NCBI GenBank assembly: GCA_964035545.1
Contig: OZ037769.1
Span: forward strand, 2,697,001-2,761,000
Reading direction: 5' to 3'
Length of the DNA stretch: 64,000 bases
From: Bugula neritina
Taxonomy: Eukaryota > Bryozoa > Gymnolaemata > Cheilostomatida > Bugulidae
Part shown: piece by piece, positions 1-16,790 of the stretch
Position numbering within the stretch: the stretch's first letter is position 1
Layout: each line of letters begins with the position of its first letter
Notes under the pieces: generated by a model
What the model was told of the DNA's origin: nothing
The model's database searches: none
What the model saw: only the letters and a program-made list of their open reading frames with translations
Position numbers and translations under genes: made by a program

Positions 1-3000
1 TACATCAGCCTTGAAGACCTGTATAACATTCGTCTATTGATTATGTTTGATTAATGTAGTACTATACTATGAAGGTCACCATTTTGCTTGCCTGTTAATA
101 AGAAATATTATTATGAGTAATAAAAATTATTTATCTCTGGCTAGAGCTTTTTCAAGTGTTGAAATTCTTCAATAAATGTATTTTAAATCTCTGCAGTCTT
201 AAATATTTTATGAAGTGATATTGGAATATACAAATGAAATCCAAGTGTTGGTCTATGGAGTTACATCATATTTCCCTGGAACTCTACTGGCTATTCTAAC
301 TAGTAGCTAGAGACTGGCTTGATCCAGTTTCCTTTGTTTCTGTTCATCACTTTTTATCCAATCTAATTGTCAGTATCATGTTATATAAAGGAGCGTTTAG
401 CATCAGGGCCAAAGAAGGCGTCAACTTTTATGCAATGGACCCTATGGAGTTAGAAAACAAATCAAAGCGGAATATGATGATAACACATTTCACATGATAT
501 TGGAATCTAGCCTGTTAGCATATCTCTGCTTATATCACAGGTCCCATGTCTGATAGTGCAGCCTGGCTTCTTGCAATTGTGCATAGGGGGTCGAATTATC
601 GCACAACACTTGAGATCAGCTTGTTCACAGAGAAAGGGAGTCGGTCAGCTCTCCGTCAATCATCAAAGCTCAGTTATCTGCGTTGGATATCACAAAGAAG
701 CTTGTTGACTATTGACTAGTCACGTAATCTCTCATAATACAAGAATATTAGTCTTGTGTACTTATAACAAATATGTATGTTTTATATCACATTACAGATT
801 CCACGTTTCATTATACCTGGCGTCTATAGTAACACGGCCTTATGAAACATAACTATATCAATACCTACGCGTTGAAAAATGCCCAACCGTTATATAACGC
901 TCAAATGAGTCAATATTTTTGCCATCATCCGATATTTTGTCAATATTTTGAATAGTAAATTTTTTACTCTACTTCGACCCCCAGCGCCCCTAAGCCTACA
1001 TATCTTAGAATGTGTATTGGTTGCTATAGGAGCAGTTGGGATAAAGTCCCAGAGCAGTGTTGACGCGGCACTAATGTTCACTTAAGCACATGTAGTTAAT
1101 ACTCTCACTGTCAAGTGGAAGATATTATGTTATACAGTCAATATAATCCGATACTTCACCATGACATGCTACCCACTGTTTTGAGTCAATAACAGGGTCG
1201 ATCTGTAGATCACCTTCACCTTTATTTATTTTCCTTGCATTGACGCATATACTGTTTGTTGTGTCACGCCACATGTGGCACTGGCAAAAGTATTCAAGGA
1301 ATGCTGCATTTTATTCTGCTAAGTTATGTATTCAACTCATGTTACACTGTACCCCTGCAGTTCAGTTCCACTTTGTTTAGATTGAGAAAATTAGAAGAAT
1401 ATTTCCATATTTCATTATTTGATCTATTAATTGCCTGCTAATTAATCAGAAGGATGAATGGCTGGATTTCCTGCAGGTAGTTTACTTTGCTGATCAGCTT
1501 TGCTGATTATCTAACCATCTGCTGGACTTGTGTTCCTAATATGCGAGGAATGCCGTATAAGATGTTTCGGCTAAGAATTCAGAGATGTACAATATTCATC
1601 TGAATGTCAGTGTAGTGAAGCCAAATAATGTTGAGCCAAGATTTTCCAATTTATTATTCATGATGTCAACTCAACATTTACACCACATTTGGCAAATTAA
1701 CTTACACTTCATCTCTACCCGTCATGACGTACTCCGATATCTTATTTCTGGAAGTGCTATGCTGTTATTGTTTACGTTGTTTGAATGAAAAGGGTCCCAA
1801 CATTTGACAGCATTGTAAAATTTGTAATGTTGAAACTGGGTTTATTGCATTATCATATTGCTTTGCATTTCCTTCTAGAAAGTAAAGAAGAAGTCAAATG
1901 ATTAGCAGGGCTCAAAGACTGCTATCCTATAGCAGAGTTATAGTTGCTCAATTTAATACTGGAATGTTTATCTTCAATTTTGTAGTTACAACGTGTCCAA
2001 AACTGATAAATTCGGAGCTATAAATAGGCCTTTTAATCACTAAGTATACGGCCAGTTATTGATCTAGTTGCTGTGATTGCTTAGTTAGACCTTAATATCT
2101 TATGCAGCAAAATACACTTTATCTTGCGATGTAAAAATTTACAGCAATGTAAATATATGATCACATGCCTCTAAAGGTTAGATTGCCTCAAGTGGAGTTG
2201 TCCTGGAGACAATAGGTCCAAGTATAATCTGACTATGAAACCTGGTGTAATATTGATAAGAAAATCATGAGACCACTGTTTGGGATTATTCTCGACAACC
2301 TATTATCTCTCATCGTCTGCATTGGCTACATCCTTGTGCTCTTTTATCACATGACGTTACGTTTTGACATAACGCTTCCAACTCCAGTTCACCGAGTGTG
2401 ACTCATCAAAGATTTTTTTCTAATTAATTCAGACAGGAGAACACTGGAGTAATCCACCAGTTTTTTGCCCTCTTTAGTTGGCAATACTTCTGGCTGGTAA
2501 AAAGTTTAACCATTTCTTTGATTTGCCTTAATGTCACATGATACATACTACATTTTAAAATTCTTCCTGTGTTTTGAGAAACAGCTAAAAAGTTAAACCT
2601 GCAACTTAAACTTGTAAACATGAAGTGAGATTTTAATGAAATGCATTGATTAATGAATTATGTGATTCAACTATTTAGGCCTGTGCCTACTCGGTGTAAA
2701 AATCATTTCCTCATTGGTCTGAAAGAATTTTAAAATTCTAAGAACTTGAGAGGAAAACTGCAAAAACTGCTTAAATTGTGACGTCTTTATGTCCACATGA
2801 AAGATTTTTCAACTAAAGTAGTATAATATACTGCAAACCTATTGAAAAGTCACCAATCAGAGTTTTCAAGCTTAGAACTGCAATATTACTTTATGTTTGG
2901 ACAGCTATTATAGCTAAAGGAAAACATGGTCACAATGGTTTTCCCAAACCAATCAGTTGTGGACTATAGTGGTTTCCCTAAGTTACCACTACCACCCAGC

Positions 3001-5179
3001 ATAAAGAGTATCAGTCATGTAATCTAACGAGAAATAACAGAAATAAATGGACTAATTGATTGTTAGTGGTTGATTGTGGGGAAATTGAGTAATCAATTAT
3101 ATAAATATAAAATATGTTACAGTATTATATCATTTTGCTCTTTCAATTAGTGCAATGTCTATAAAATTAGATTTAAAATATAACTTCATTAAAAATCCTT
3201 TGAAAGTCACAACCCAAGTATAGCAAATAGGTTCTTGAGCAACCCCTAATCTCCTAAGATATGGTGTTACATAACAGCTAAAGTAATTATATAACATCTA
3301 AAAAAGTATTATAATAAACTATACATACTTCGTTGGATCAAAGTGATTTATTAGAAATTGTATTAATTTTTACCACCACATAATAGTACTTGAAACGATA
3401 TGCTATTTTTAGATATTGCATATATTTCATATATTATTACTGTTTTATAAAACTATTATCTTGTTTTTTATTATATTTGGTGATTTCAGCTTACAACTAT
3501 TCTAAAATTTCTATTGATTTAAGCTGTTGAAACAGGTTATTATAACAAAAATCCCTTCCATGACAAGGTTTGCTACCTTTAATGAAAATATTCAAACATG
3601 CGTTTACTAAAAATACTTTAAACTTCCGCAGCTATCCTGCCAACTATCTCACTGTCTGCAGATAACTTTCAGCATTTTGTAAAAAGGTTGCATTTATGAT
3701 GCACAATGTATGTAATATTATCAACTTTTTGTATTATTAGACTACATTGCATTTCAAATTTACTGTCTTTTTAAAGTATAAGTGTTTTCTTATAATAAAG
3801 TTATATAATTATTCTGTTGCAAACTGATGTAATACGATGTAATATGATTTATTTAATCATCAAATCCACCTTGGGAGGAAAAGACTCCAGCTGTTTCCTT
3901 GTTCACCAGGGTACCTCTATGCCTGTCCAAAACTAATGATAACAGGTAGTTTGGCCCTTAGATCGAAGTAGACCTGAAAGCAAGAAGCAAGTTGGTCACT
4001 ATTCATTGTCCGGGCTAGTTGGAATTGTAACTTTTCCGCTGATAGAATAGTGGAGTTACTTAGCAATTAGTGTCTCTTTGACAGGTTTTTTAATGCCATA
4101 TTGATTGAAGCTTTGTATAATAATTAGTTGTGAACTTTCTATGGCCTTTTATCACTTTTCACTTGGATCTTTAAGCTGAGTCATATTATATTTCCTCAAA
4201 TCCCATTAACTTAGAAGTGCACACCTTGATTTTAATTACTATTTAAATATTGAAAGGTGCGATTTGTTCCAGTAAAGAGAATTATGTTTTATATAAAAGC
4301 TGCATTGTATTTGACCAGTCATAATTCATCTACACCAGTTCAAATATAAACTTATTATATAAGAGTAAACAAAGGATTGCAGCCTTTTGAATCAACCCTA
4401 ATGTTTTTTAATGCTTTATTGGTTTAGAGTAAATAGATGGTTGGCATGAACAACGTAACTTGAAATGCTAGATTATGAATATTATATATAGCTTTATGCT
4501 GATGTAATTAGGGTGACATTTAAACTGGATAGTCTGTAAACAGACCCAAGTGTTCTACCAACTAATTTTAGCAGTTATCAGTAGTCAACATTCCAAAGAT
4601 ATGATGTGCTGTTACCCTAGCTGTGATAAGCTCGCACTGTGTTTTGATCACATGACCTCTTTACTTCCTAGCACCAGTAGACGGCACACCTAGGAAACAA
4701 GCCGTATCCACCAAACATCTTCACAACTATAGAGTGGGAATATGCATATACAAGTAGTAATGTGCTAGTTGGTTGTAGAGTAATTTATAGGTTAATTGTG
4801 TTACATTGAAGAGAAAACTTGGGAAAAGCCTGTGTTCTAGATGAAAAATGTAGCAGAGGAAGTTATGTACAACATGCCCCCAAACCAAAATCTATATACA
4901 GAGAGGGAAAATTTTTTTCACTACCGAACTTAGAAGGGTTCAACCATATTTGTTCCTTAATGCAATGACAAACTATATGCCAAAATTCCGTGTGAATCAA
5001 CCATTTAAATGTCTCACTTATATGTTTTTGCTTTCCTGCTTGTAAGACAGTTTTAATCCCAAATGAAATTGGCAAAAATAGACAATATTAAGTTGATAAG
5101 TGATGGTGATAAATAGCTAGTGACTAATCATTGAAGTGTTAATATTATAAATTATTTGAACCTTATGTTATTTACCAAA
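1..5179. other. AT-rich stretch without a confident gene
   Basis: I see no recognisable protein, RNA gene or long open frame in these 5.2 kb. Frames are short and interrupted by stops on both strands. The only coding-like piece is the possible exon at 541-719, described separately. The stretch lies downstream of the NUAK gene, which is on the minus strand, so it could be intergenic or part of a gene whose main body lies left of the window. Confidence 0.5.
541..719 (+). CDS. Possible terminal exon of an unknown gene
   Basis: After an acceptor-like TATATCACAG an open frame runs to a TAG at 717-719. It has a possible ATG at 546 and 57 codons from there. It is less AT-rich than its surroundings, and the opposite strand is full of stops. 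The peptide begins SDSAAWLLAIVHRG and does not remind me of any family. If real, it would be the last exon of a plus-strand gene extending left of the window. It could equally be a chance open frame. Confidence 0.18.
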
Positions 5180-5196
5180 TTAAACCACCCAGAACT

Positions 5197-5424
<228 letters not shown>

Positions 5425-6319
5425 TGATCATAATTTTAGCCAATTGTCAGTGTCAAAGTGTACTTTCGTCAGCTGCCCACTTAAATTGAACATTAAAATG
5501 TCTAGTGTAAGAAAGTTACAAGCATTTGATACTAGAACGTAGATTTCAAGCTACTGCAGTGGCTCTACACCATTTTGTTGATAAGGTTATGTTAACAAAC
5601 TAGCTTGCTGCATGTTTGAAACATGTAATAATATGCCGAGGACGTAACGTGATGAAACATACACCATGGCTTAATCTTACACCCATACGCCTTGTAACCA
5701 TATTGCTAGGCTGTTAAATATTTGCTGATAAATGAGTCACAAATATTTAAATTACTAAAAATAGAAAGTATGCACACACAAAATTTCTTTATTCAGCCTT
5801 CGTTTGCGGAAGCAAATTTGTTTTGAAATGCTTTGGTGGCTGACGGTTTCAGTAATACAACAAATGTGCCGCTAGCTAACATTAAATTGCATGTGGGGTG
5901 TGTAATGGATTTTCTGTAATTAAAGGAATATGGTGGCACATTTCTTATTAGAAGATTTAATAGCATGTAATTATTGTCAATGTTTTATAATATATTGTTA
6001 TGATAATCCATTTGGTAACAGCTACATTTATTTTCACTTTTTATTTCTCATTAGCTGTTACCATGGTGATTAATAAAACAATGTTGATGAGATATTTTGG
6101 TCAAATTAAAACAATTATGCAAAAGGCAATTATATTCATTACTTTAAAAATGTTAATGGCCATTGTATGCTTCTTACAGTTTTAAAGTTGGACTTTAGTA
6201 ATTAATGTACCTTCTTAAATAGTTTAGGAATGTTTTTATAGTTGCATTTTTTCAGTACAATACTGCTCTCTTCATATTTAGGTGAAAAAGATTATTATCA
6301 GTAGGTTATTGTTTGAAAA

Positions 6320-6325
6320 TTTATT
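6320..6325 (-). terminator. Candidate poly(A) signal of the NUAK gene
   Basis: The minus strand reads AATAAA here, about 260 bases past the NUAK stop codon. It is the nearest canonical hexamer I found. The position is plausible for a 3' UTR, but nothing in the sequence proves its use. Confidence 0.35.
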
Positions 6326-6586
6326 TCATTAATTACAGCTTGGCTGCTATTTGCATTGTGCAATGATTGTAAAAAATAATCTTAGTATAAATAATAGTAA
6401 CAATATAAATAAAGGACCTCAAATCACTACAAAATTGCATAATCATAACGATTTACGCTGGGTAACAGTTATGGTTGAAAAATGCCTTTCATTTATAGCA
6501 CCTAAATAACAACACAAACATTGCTAATATCAGTAAAAATTAAAATAATTTATATTTATAAATAAAAAATGGAAGTAAAAGGATGT

Positions 6587-10418
<3,832 letters not shown>

Positions 10419-12773
10419 CTGCAAGTAAAACGCAGCGCTAGTCGAATAAAAACTTTAGCTAGGCTTTATACACGGCTGTACTGGTTCGCGTGCTTTAGTG
10501 CAATGACAGAAAGAAGCATGCCATTCAACTACTTAAAACTGTGGGCGGAGCTTAGCTGACTGGTTTAACTCGCTATAGCTTTATTCATTGGCACGCGGGT
10601 GACATATTTATACGGGTCAATGTGATAGGCTAACTGCTGCAAAATAGAAAAATTCATAATTTCCCACTGTAGTTTTGGAATTTAAAGAAGTTTCCTATTG
10701 TATCAATTTTGTATGCCCAACAAAACTTTCCCCTTACTTCCATATTATGTAACATATGATTTTTTAGCCCACTGTGCGTGGAATTGATTACCTGTTATAT
10801 TTTAGTGTTGTTTTGCTTCAAGAGCATTTCAAAGATGAGCGCAGATAAAATTTACCCCTATTATTTGTTTATTGGTAAAATAAACTAATTTCTACCTGCT
10901 TGTAAGCCTATAGTAAAATTTTCAATGACTATGAGCATGTGCACTGGACTTATATCAAAGTGATAAGTTTTTCAGCAAATTATTTTAACATGCAAAAATA
11001 ATTACCAGTTTAAATGAAATGAGTAAAAAGCCTGAGCGGTAGTTATGTAAGGCTGTTTTAAGCAGAGAACACCCCATTCATTAATGTTACTTATTCACAA
11101 TCAGAGTAATATAAGGTGATTACCAGCTGAAAGTACTAACTGTACTAATATGCTAGGCTGTTAGCTAAATTAGTCATATATAATATGTTTGCACTGTCGC
11201 TTGCAGTATTTATCTATAAAACAGCATTTTTGAATAGATGATTTCATAGTTAGAGTACAAATTTTATGGAAAATAGATTGTGTCGTGTATAAACTCAACA
11301 TATGTTGCATATGATAAGAAAAATTAGGCAATTTACTGAAGGCACTTTTGTATTAAAAATGTATGCTTGGCTAATTATGATATTAGTAGTAATAAATTAT
11401 ATCACATTACAAAGATATCTAGCATTGTAATTAGCCGGTCAAAGGAAAGTTAATAGCTATTTTATATTTAGACTTTTTATGAATAAGATAATATTTTTTG
11501 AAAATTGATCTTCAATATATAGGAATGAGAAAGAGATCTAAATGTAGTTCGAACTTGATACTCCGATGATTAGAAAACAGGCTGTACACATGTGTGCCAA
11601 CCACTGTAAATAACATGACTAATTGTCATTGATCCACGTTCATCGGCACCAATCATGTAGGGTGAAACATCATCACTTAATATTTTCATCAGCCTATATT
11701 ACAGCATAATATTCCATCATTAGTTTGGAGATTGAAAACAGTATGAATATCAGTCATATGTATGGCAGCAAGACCCTGCTGCGGCAGCTTCACACGTGTT
11801 GTTTTCAAACAGCAAAGAAGGAATGCGTACGTAAAGCTAGCAACAGAACCCTAGATCAGTTGTATGTGCATCACAGCCGTGCTTTTGTTTTTCAGTAAAA
11901 CTATGATGTAAGCATCTCTAATATGGAATCGATGAACTTTCAACATACCCCTTGTAACAGTTTCTTAGCATCAATCAGGACTTGTTCAGAACAAAGTCAG
12001 GCATATATGCTTTGTTTACAAACTCTCATCCGCCATTATTATTTCATTAGTAATTAAGTAAAAATAAATGCAATTAAGTTATAATAATGTCAGTATCATA
12101 GGTTGCTATGTAAGAGATAAACGTGAAGTCGTACCAGTCATTACGCTGACTTACAGCGTCAGCGGAGACTGCTTTATTGAATAACTGGCATTACGTAGTA
12201 AAAGTCTATTCAAATTACTCATATCTCGGGAGACTGTGTTAATTAATTAATGTTTTGTAAACATATTTGAAGCCATTAACCAAATACTGAGCTAATTAGT
12301 ACAATCACAATATTGTAATAATTTAATCAAATTAAGTTCGAAGTCAGTTAGTGAAGATTAGCACAGGGGAAAAATTTCTCCTTGATTTAGGGTTCAAAAT
12401 ACGTTTATAAAAAGTTTTAAAAATACAATTTTCAAGTAAAGCATATAAAATTACGTTTGCACCTAAATGATGAGATTAGCATCTGTTGAAATGGTTAAGA
12501 AACGAATCATATATATGCCTTGACTTAAAGTCTAGGGGTATTGAATTTCAATATAGCACCACTGGTAACTATGAAGGTGCCACCTATCTAGGGGTAAAAC
12601 AAATATAGTAAGGGAAGTGGAACCAGCCTGTCTTTCGTCTACACCTTTCTCTGTGTTTCTCTAATCAAGTGGAAAAAGTTGGGGCCATAAATTATGTAAT
12701 AACTCTTTGAATAACACGAGCCTTCATGAATTTTCTACGCCTACCTTGCTATCAACATAGTGGGCGGCTAACC

Positions 12774-12816
12774 ATGGCAGCCTCTATATTGGCAGCAGAG
12801 CTTCATGTAACTGTAG
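12774..12816 (+). CDS. Possible first coding exon of an unknown gene
   Basis: An ATG in the context ACCATGG opens a 14-codon frame (MAASILAAELHVTV). One further base precedes a donor-like GTGACT. A GC-box-like GGGCGG sits about 15 bases upstream. Joined to the acceptor at 16,136 the frame stays open for a further 14 codons, which is weak support. No homology is recognisable. This is a speculative call. Confidence 0.12.
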
Positions 12817-13719
12817 GTGACTAAATAATTTGTTCACTGAATTAAGGCTTGGCGCACCGTGGAGTAGAGTAAATATGACAAAAATAGAAACAACTTTAAT
12901 CGGAGTTTGCGAAGATTTTTTGTATAAAAATTGTATGTTATACCCTTCACAAAGAGCTCTTGTGACACTTCTATCAGCCTACTTTCTGGCAACTCAAGTT
13001 TGAACTAGAAACTTGAAAATAATAAATTGTAATATATATGCTAGTGTATGTATGTAGATTTATATGTCTTATAGATGAATAGATAGAAATCCTTATAGCA
13101 AAATAAGTCATTATATGCAAAATAAAATTTTATATACATGAAAGAAGACAATAAGCAGAAAAAATATATACTTAGATTAAAACATTACACATAAGTATAT
13201 TCAATTACTCTATTTTATATTAAATATAAAAGTTCATAATAATTTTGTAGTCCATAACTGAAATATGGGCAGGGAATTAGTATTTACTCTTCACTATTCA
13301 CACAATAGTATTTTCATGCAACGTGTTGACATATGGAGCAAGAAACTTGATTAAATCATAATTAGTACCAGGAAAATTTTCTCTAATGAGACGTATTGTT
13401 TATTTGTTATGACATTTGCAAAGTAATGGTGAAGAAATGACCCATGACAATGCAAAAAATATTTATTCATCAAAAATTTATGTTTTTCTGTGTAGAAGAT
13501 GACAGTTTATTTAGCTGTACTTGGCAGTTCAAGGAAGTACTTAGTATGAATGGAAGAGCAACAGAAAAGCCACTGCGAAGAATATAATATACTTGTACTA
13601 AACAATATACTATTATATTAAAATATTTCTAGACTAAATCCCTTTGCCTAGCAAAACCCAGACCAATCACAGATGTGGTAAATACCTGTTTACGTAGAAT
13701 ATTCCTCTCTTTGCAGACG

Positions 13720-13806
13720 TTGGTTGTACCAATTGACCGGCTCTGTCTGTTTCCTTAGTTGGATTAGCCAATAGCCTTTCTTATTAGAGTTGGTACAACA
13801 CCCAAC
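13720..13806. repeat. Short inverted repeat (possible foldback element)
   Basis: GTTGTACCAA near 13,726 is answered by TTGGTACAAC near 13,790, with extra partial matches outside both. This leaves a spacer of about 55 bp. The structure could form a hairpin or be the remnant of a small inverted-repeat transposon. No target-site duplication is obvious. Confidence 0.35.
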
Positions 13807-14184
13807 ATATCCTGCACCTAGCTTCTCCTCTTTCACCATATTTTATAAATAAATTATCAATAAACAGTGTTTAACGATGCAATGCTGGTTGTTATCCTGG
13901 CAACAGAGTATGCTTCATTCAAACATCTGATCGGATAAGAAATAAGGACATAACACTTCATAAATCAGCAGGTCATTATTTCACTAAAACCCCTGGAAAA
14001 CTAAAACTAATGACTTCTGCTATAAAAGTAATATAGTGTCAAAGCTTATCCGTTATGTAAGCCGTGTCTTTTTAGAAAAAAAGCCATCTACATAATAAAT
14101 TACAGCTTTGAGCGTAATACAAAATACAATTTGTATAATCGTCAAAATGTAGTTTTTATATTAGAGCTTGGCAAAAGGAGAATG

Positions 14185-14302
14185 CTACTTTGGCAAAGTT
14201 AAATCTTCGCCGTTTGAGTAGGTGGATGAAGTAGGAGTTGAAGAGGTAATCAAGGTGCAGTGTGAACCTGGCCTGGGACTTTTTACACAAGTCGTATCAT
14301 AG
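14185..14302 (-). CDS. Possible terminal exon, Ser/Thr-rich tail
   Basis: On the minus strand a strong acceptor with a T-rich tract (GTTGTTTTTACTAG) precedes one base plus 38 sense codons and TAG. The peptide is rich in Ser, Thr and Pro and ends NGEDLTLPK. Composition is coding-like. It lies on the same strand as the exon candidate at 15,754-15,927, but its phase does not join that exon directly, so an intermediate exon would be needed. Product unknown. Confidence 0.27.
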
Positions 14303-15753
14303 CTAGTAAAAACAACGCAAGGAGTTTGCAGAGTGCTTATGTTTTGTCTTTCACAGTTTCCCATAAACAAGCTTTGTTACTTTTAGCGACAGTAGCTGCC
14401 CGGACACAATGAACAATGGACTAATGATTTGTTATGGCTCTGATCGTAGCTATAAATTTTCCGGGTGACTGATAACACAATCTTTGCTAAAGACAATCCC
14501 ATATTCAACTCCTAACTGACTGTAAAATCAACCATTAGTTGCATCTTATTTGAAAAAATATTGCATTCAAAGAAATTAATCTATTGATATCCATTCAAGC
14601 CTGCTCATTATTCAGGTTGACAATAAAAGCAGTTTTAAATTCAGAGTAGATGAAAAGCTTACTAGAGAAGTGAGCAATTTAAAATAAAGAATTTTACCTC
14701 TATATGTAGAGAGTATGTGATGAAGTGAGCATGTGCTAACCTAGCTATGCTTCTGTCACGAATTTTCAGGGTTTTTGTTTTACCTACACACATATCATTT
14801 GCAAAACAAATAATGATTTATTGTGAAAATTCCTTTTCCCTAAAAGGAAGTATACTGATGTTTTATTAATTTGACAATCAGCTTTTATTTCATATCTGTT
14901 GAAAGACTGAAACTTCACTGTATTGTTTTTAGTATGAAAAACATTGTCTGATGAGGTGTTGGATGCCCTCACTCCCTGCCCTTAGTTCTAGAGCTCTTAA
15001 AGTTAACTCCTAGGTTTTAATCTCCTAGAGCTCCTAAAGCTAGCTCCTAGTTCTAAAGCTTTGTTAAGTATTGTACATCCATCAAATAACAATTTGTCAT
15101 CAGGCTACTAGTAAACAGTATCATAATAGGGCTTTTAGAACATAATTTACTAATATGTCAACAACTTTATTGTAAATTGATAATCTGTATTTTAGCTTTT
15201 CATGATAAGAGAGAGAATTATGCATACTTTTGGGCTCAGCTTAATCTGCCAAGGCTAAGATTTATTATCTGAAATTATCTTTTTTTCAAAATATGCATCC
15301 CAAAAGCACATTAAATACCACAAATGCAGTATACAAAAAAATATGTAGACAACTTAAAGTGGCAGAGATGTTTTTACTGTTTACTTCCAGCTTAATAGAA
15401 AAATCCTGCTTTCCAGTTTAAATCGTCTGCGGTATTTTGCAAAGGAGCTTTTTGTCAATGGTTAGAATCAATCTTCAATTTCAATAGCATTGGCAGCCTA
15501 CACCATAGATCAATACATATTATATGTACTTATATATTATGCATATCTGGCATACCTGGGGCTTTGAACTAAGTCTCTTGACACGTGAGTGGAACAAAAG
15601 ATCAGCAGCAAGTATGCGGAGGCCAACAATTTCATAATGAGTTCATAAAAGAAATATGTAACATGCATGCTCAAGATATAACCTAATGAGTCATCAAATA
15701 GAAAGTTAATCGGTTTTTCATGGATTTCCTCAAATGTTTGGTTAAAGTCATAC

Positions 15754-15927
15754 CTTTGGAAAAGGCACTTTTAAGCACCCAGACTTTGATTTTAGTGGCT
15801 GTGATTCTACAGCACCAACTGGTTTGAAGGTTGGCTCATAATAGTTCAGTCTATAGACGCACCACTGCCTTTCTTTACGAGTTAGTGTCAATTCGTATCG
15901 TTCAAAAGAAAAGTTGTAAATTACAAC
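15754..15927 (-). CDS. Probable internal exon of an unrecognised gene
   Basis: The minus strand has a good acceptor (CTGTTCTTCAG), then exactly 58 open codons, then a good donor (CCAAAG followed by GTATGA). Both borders are in phase 0. The peptide starts VVIYNFSFERYELTLTRKER and ends LKSKSGCLKVPFPK. It has a W-C-V-Y-R-L core and is rich in aromatic residues, unlike chance frames here. I do not recognise the family. Its phase would allow splicing to the NUAK start exon at 10,418, whose ATG also begins in phase 0, but an independent gene is at least as likely. Possible upstream partner: 16,164-16,256. Confidence 0.5.
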
Positions 15928-16135
15928 CTGAAGAACAGTTTAAGGTTCAACACTTTATAAAATTGTAGAATGATGGAGTTTAGCTTATCAAAGTAAAACT
16001 GAACTCTATAATACTTGGCATAAGTTTCTATACTGAACAATTTAAAGGTAGGGAGAAGTTCTGGCCTACACCCTTTTTTTGTTATATATAGCAAGGGGTC
16101 TCAATTATTGTCACGGTTTTCTTTCTCTTGTGTAG

Positions 16136-16291
16136 AAGCTATCATCACCCAAATGCAACATACCGCCATCATTGGATAAGCTTTCCAAACGTAGAAATAA
16201 AACAAATGACATTGAATACTCGCATGAGCAAAGAGGAACTGATTTTTATAGCATCTCTAGGCTAATTGAACAAAAACTTTATCTACAGTAG
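16136..16291 (+). CDS. Possible terminal exon, strand uncertain
   Basis: On the plus strand the strong acceptor TTTCTTTCTCTTGTGTAG precedes 51 open codons and TAG. The peptide starts KLSSPKCNIPPSLDK. The minus strand of nearly the same bases (16,256-16,164) is also open for 31 codons between an acceptor-like CCTAG and a good donor GTATGT, in phase 0 with the exon at 15,927. At most one reading is likely to be real. No family is recognisable for either. Confidence 0.25.
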   Translation, partial: KLSSPKCNIPPSLDKLSKRRNKTNDIEYSHEQRGTDFYSISRLIEQKLYLQ

Positions 16292-16607
16292 TTAAACTAA
16301 CACAACAAATTTGCTTTAACAACAAATTAATTTTTATAACTAATCAATCAAATAAAACTAATAGTGTCTTATGTTTTGCTGATATATAAATATAGTAATC
16401 ATTATTAATATTTATTAAATATGACCTGTAAATCAGTAAACAAGTTGATTGCTGGTTGAAGTGTGGTCTGCTTTGTCAATATTTATCACTCTGAGTCAAA
16501 TTATATGGACTTTAAAAGCTCAGCCTCTGCTAATGGCTCTTGTTTAGCCAAAATAAGAAAATAAATTATTGATTCCATCTTGTGATTATCATCTTATGAC
16601 CACAGCA

Positions 16608-16790
16608 TAGTAACTACTACCTAGTAACCATTATATAGTGACTCTCACCCAGTGACTCTCACTCAGTGACTTCTATATAGTGATTACCACCTACTGACTC
16701 TCACTCAGTGACTCTCATCTAGTGACTCCCACCTAGTGACTCCCACCTTGTAACCATTTGATAGTGAATCTCATTTGGTGACTACCAAAC
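16608..16790. repeat. 14-bp minisatellite
   Basis: About 13 tandem, diverged copies of a 14-bp unit, best written AGTGACTCTCACCT. Variants include AGTGATTACCACCT and AGTGACTCCCACCT. It is intergenic. The unit resembles that of the array at 52,140-52,346. Confidence 0.85.

Larger units (their letters stand above)
10419..15753. other. Region upstream of NUAK without a confident gene
   Basis: Mostly AT-rich. A GC-box-like GTGGGCGGAG at 10,541-10,550 lies about 125 bp upstream of the NUAK start codon and could belong to its promoter. Coding-like pieces occur at 11,758-11,880 (open on the plus strand for about 66 codons; the minus strand offers a 30-codon alternative after an acceptor-like TTGCTAG), at 12,774-12,816 (ATG in a strong ACCATGG context, then a GT donor) and at 14,185-14,302. 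None can be assigned to a family. The block 15,000-15,060 contains two diverged copies of a roughly 27-bp sequence built around CTAGAGCTC. Confidence 0.4.
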
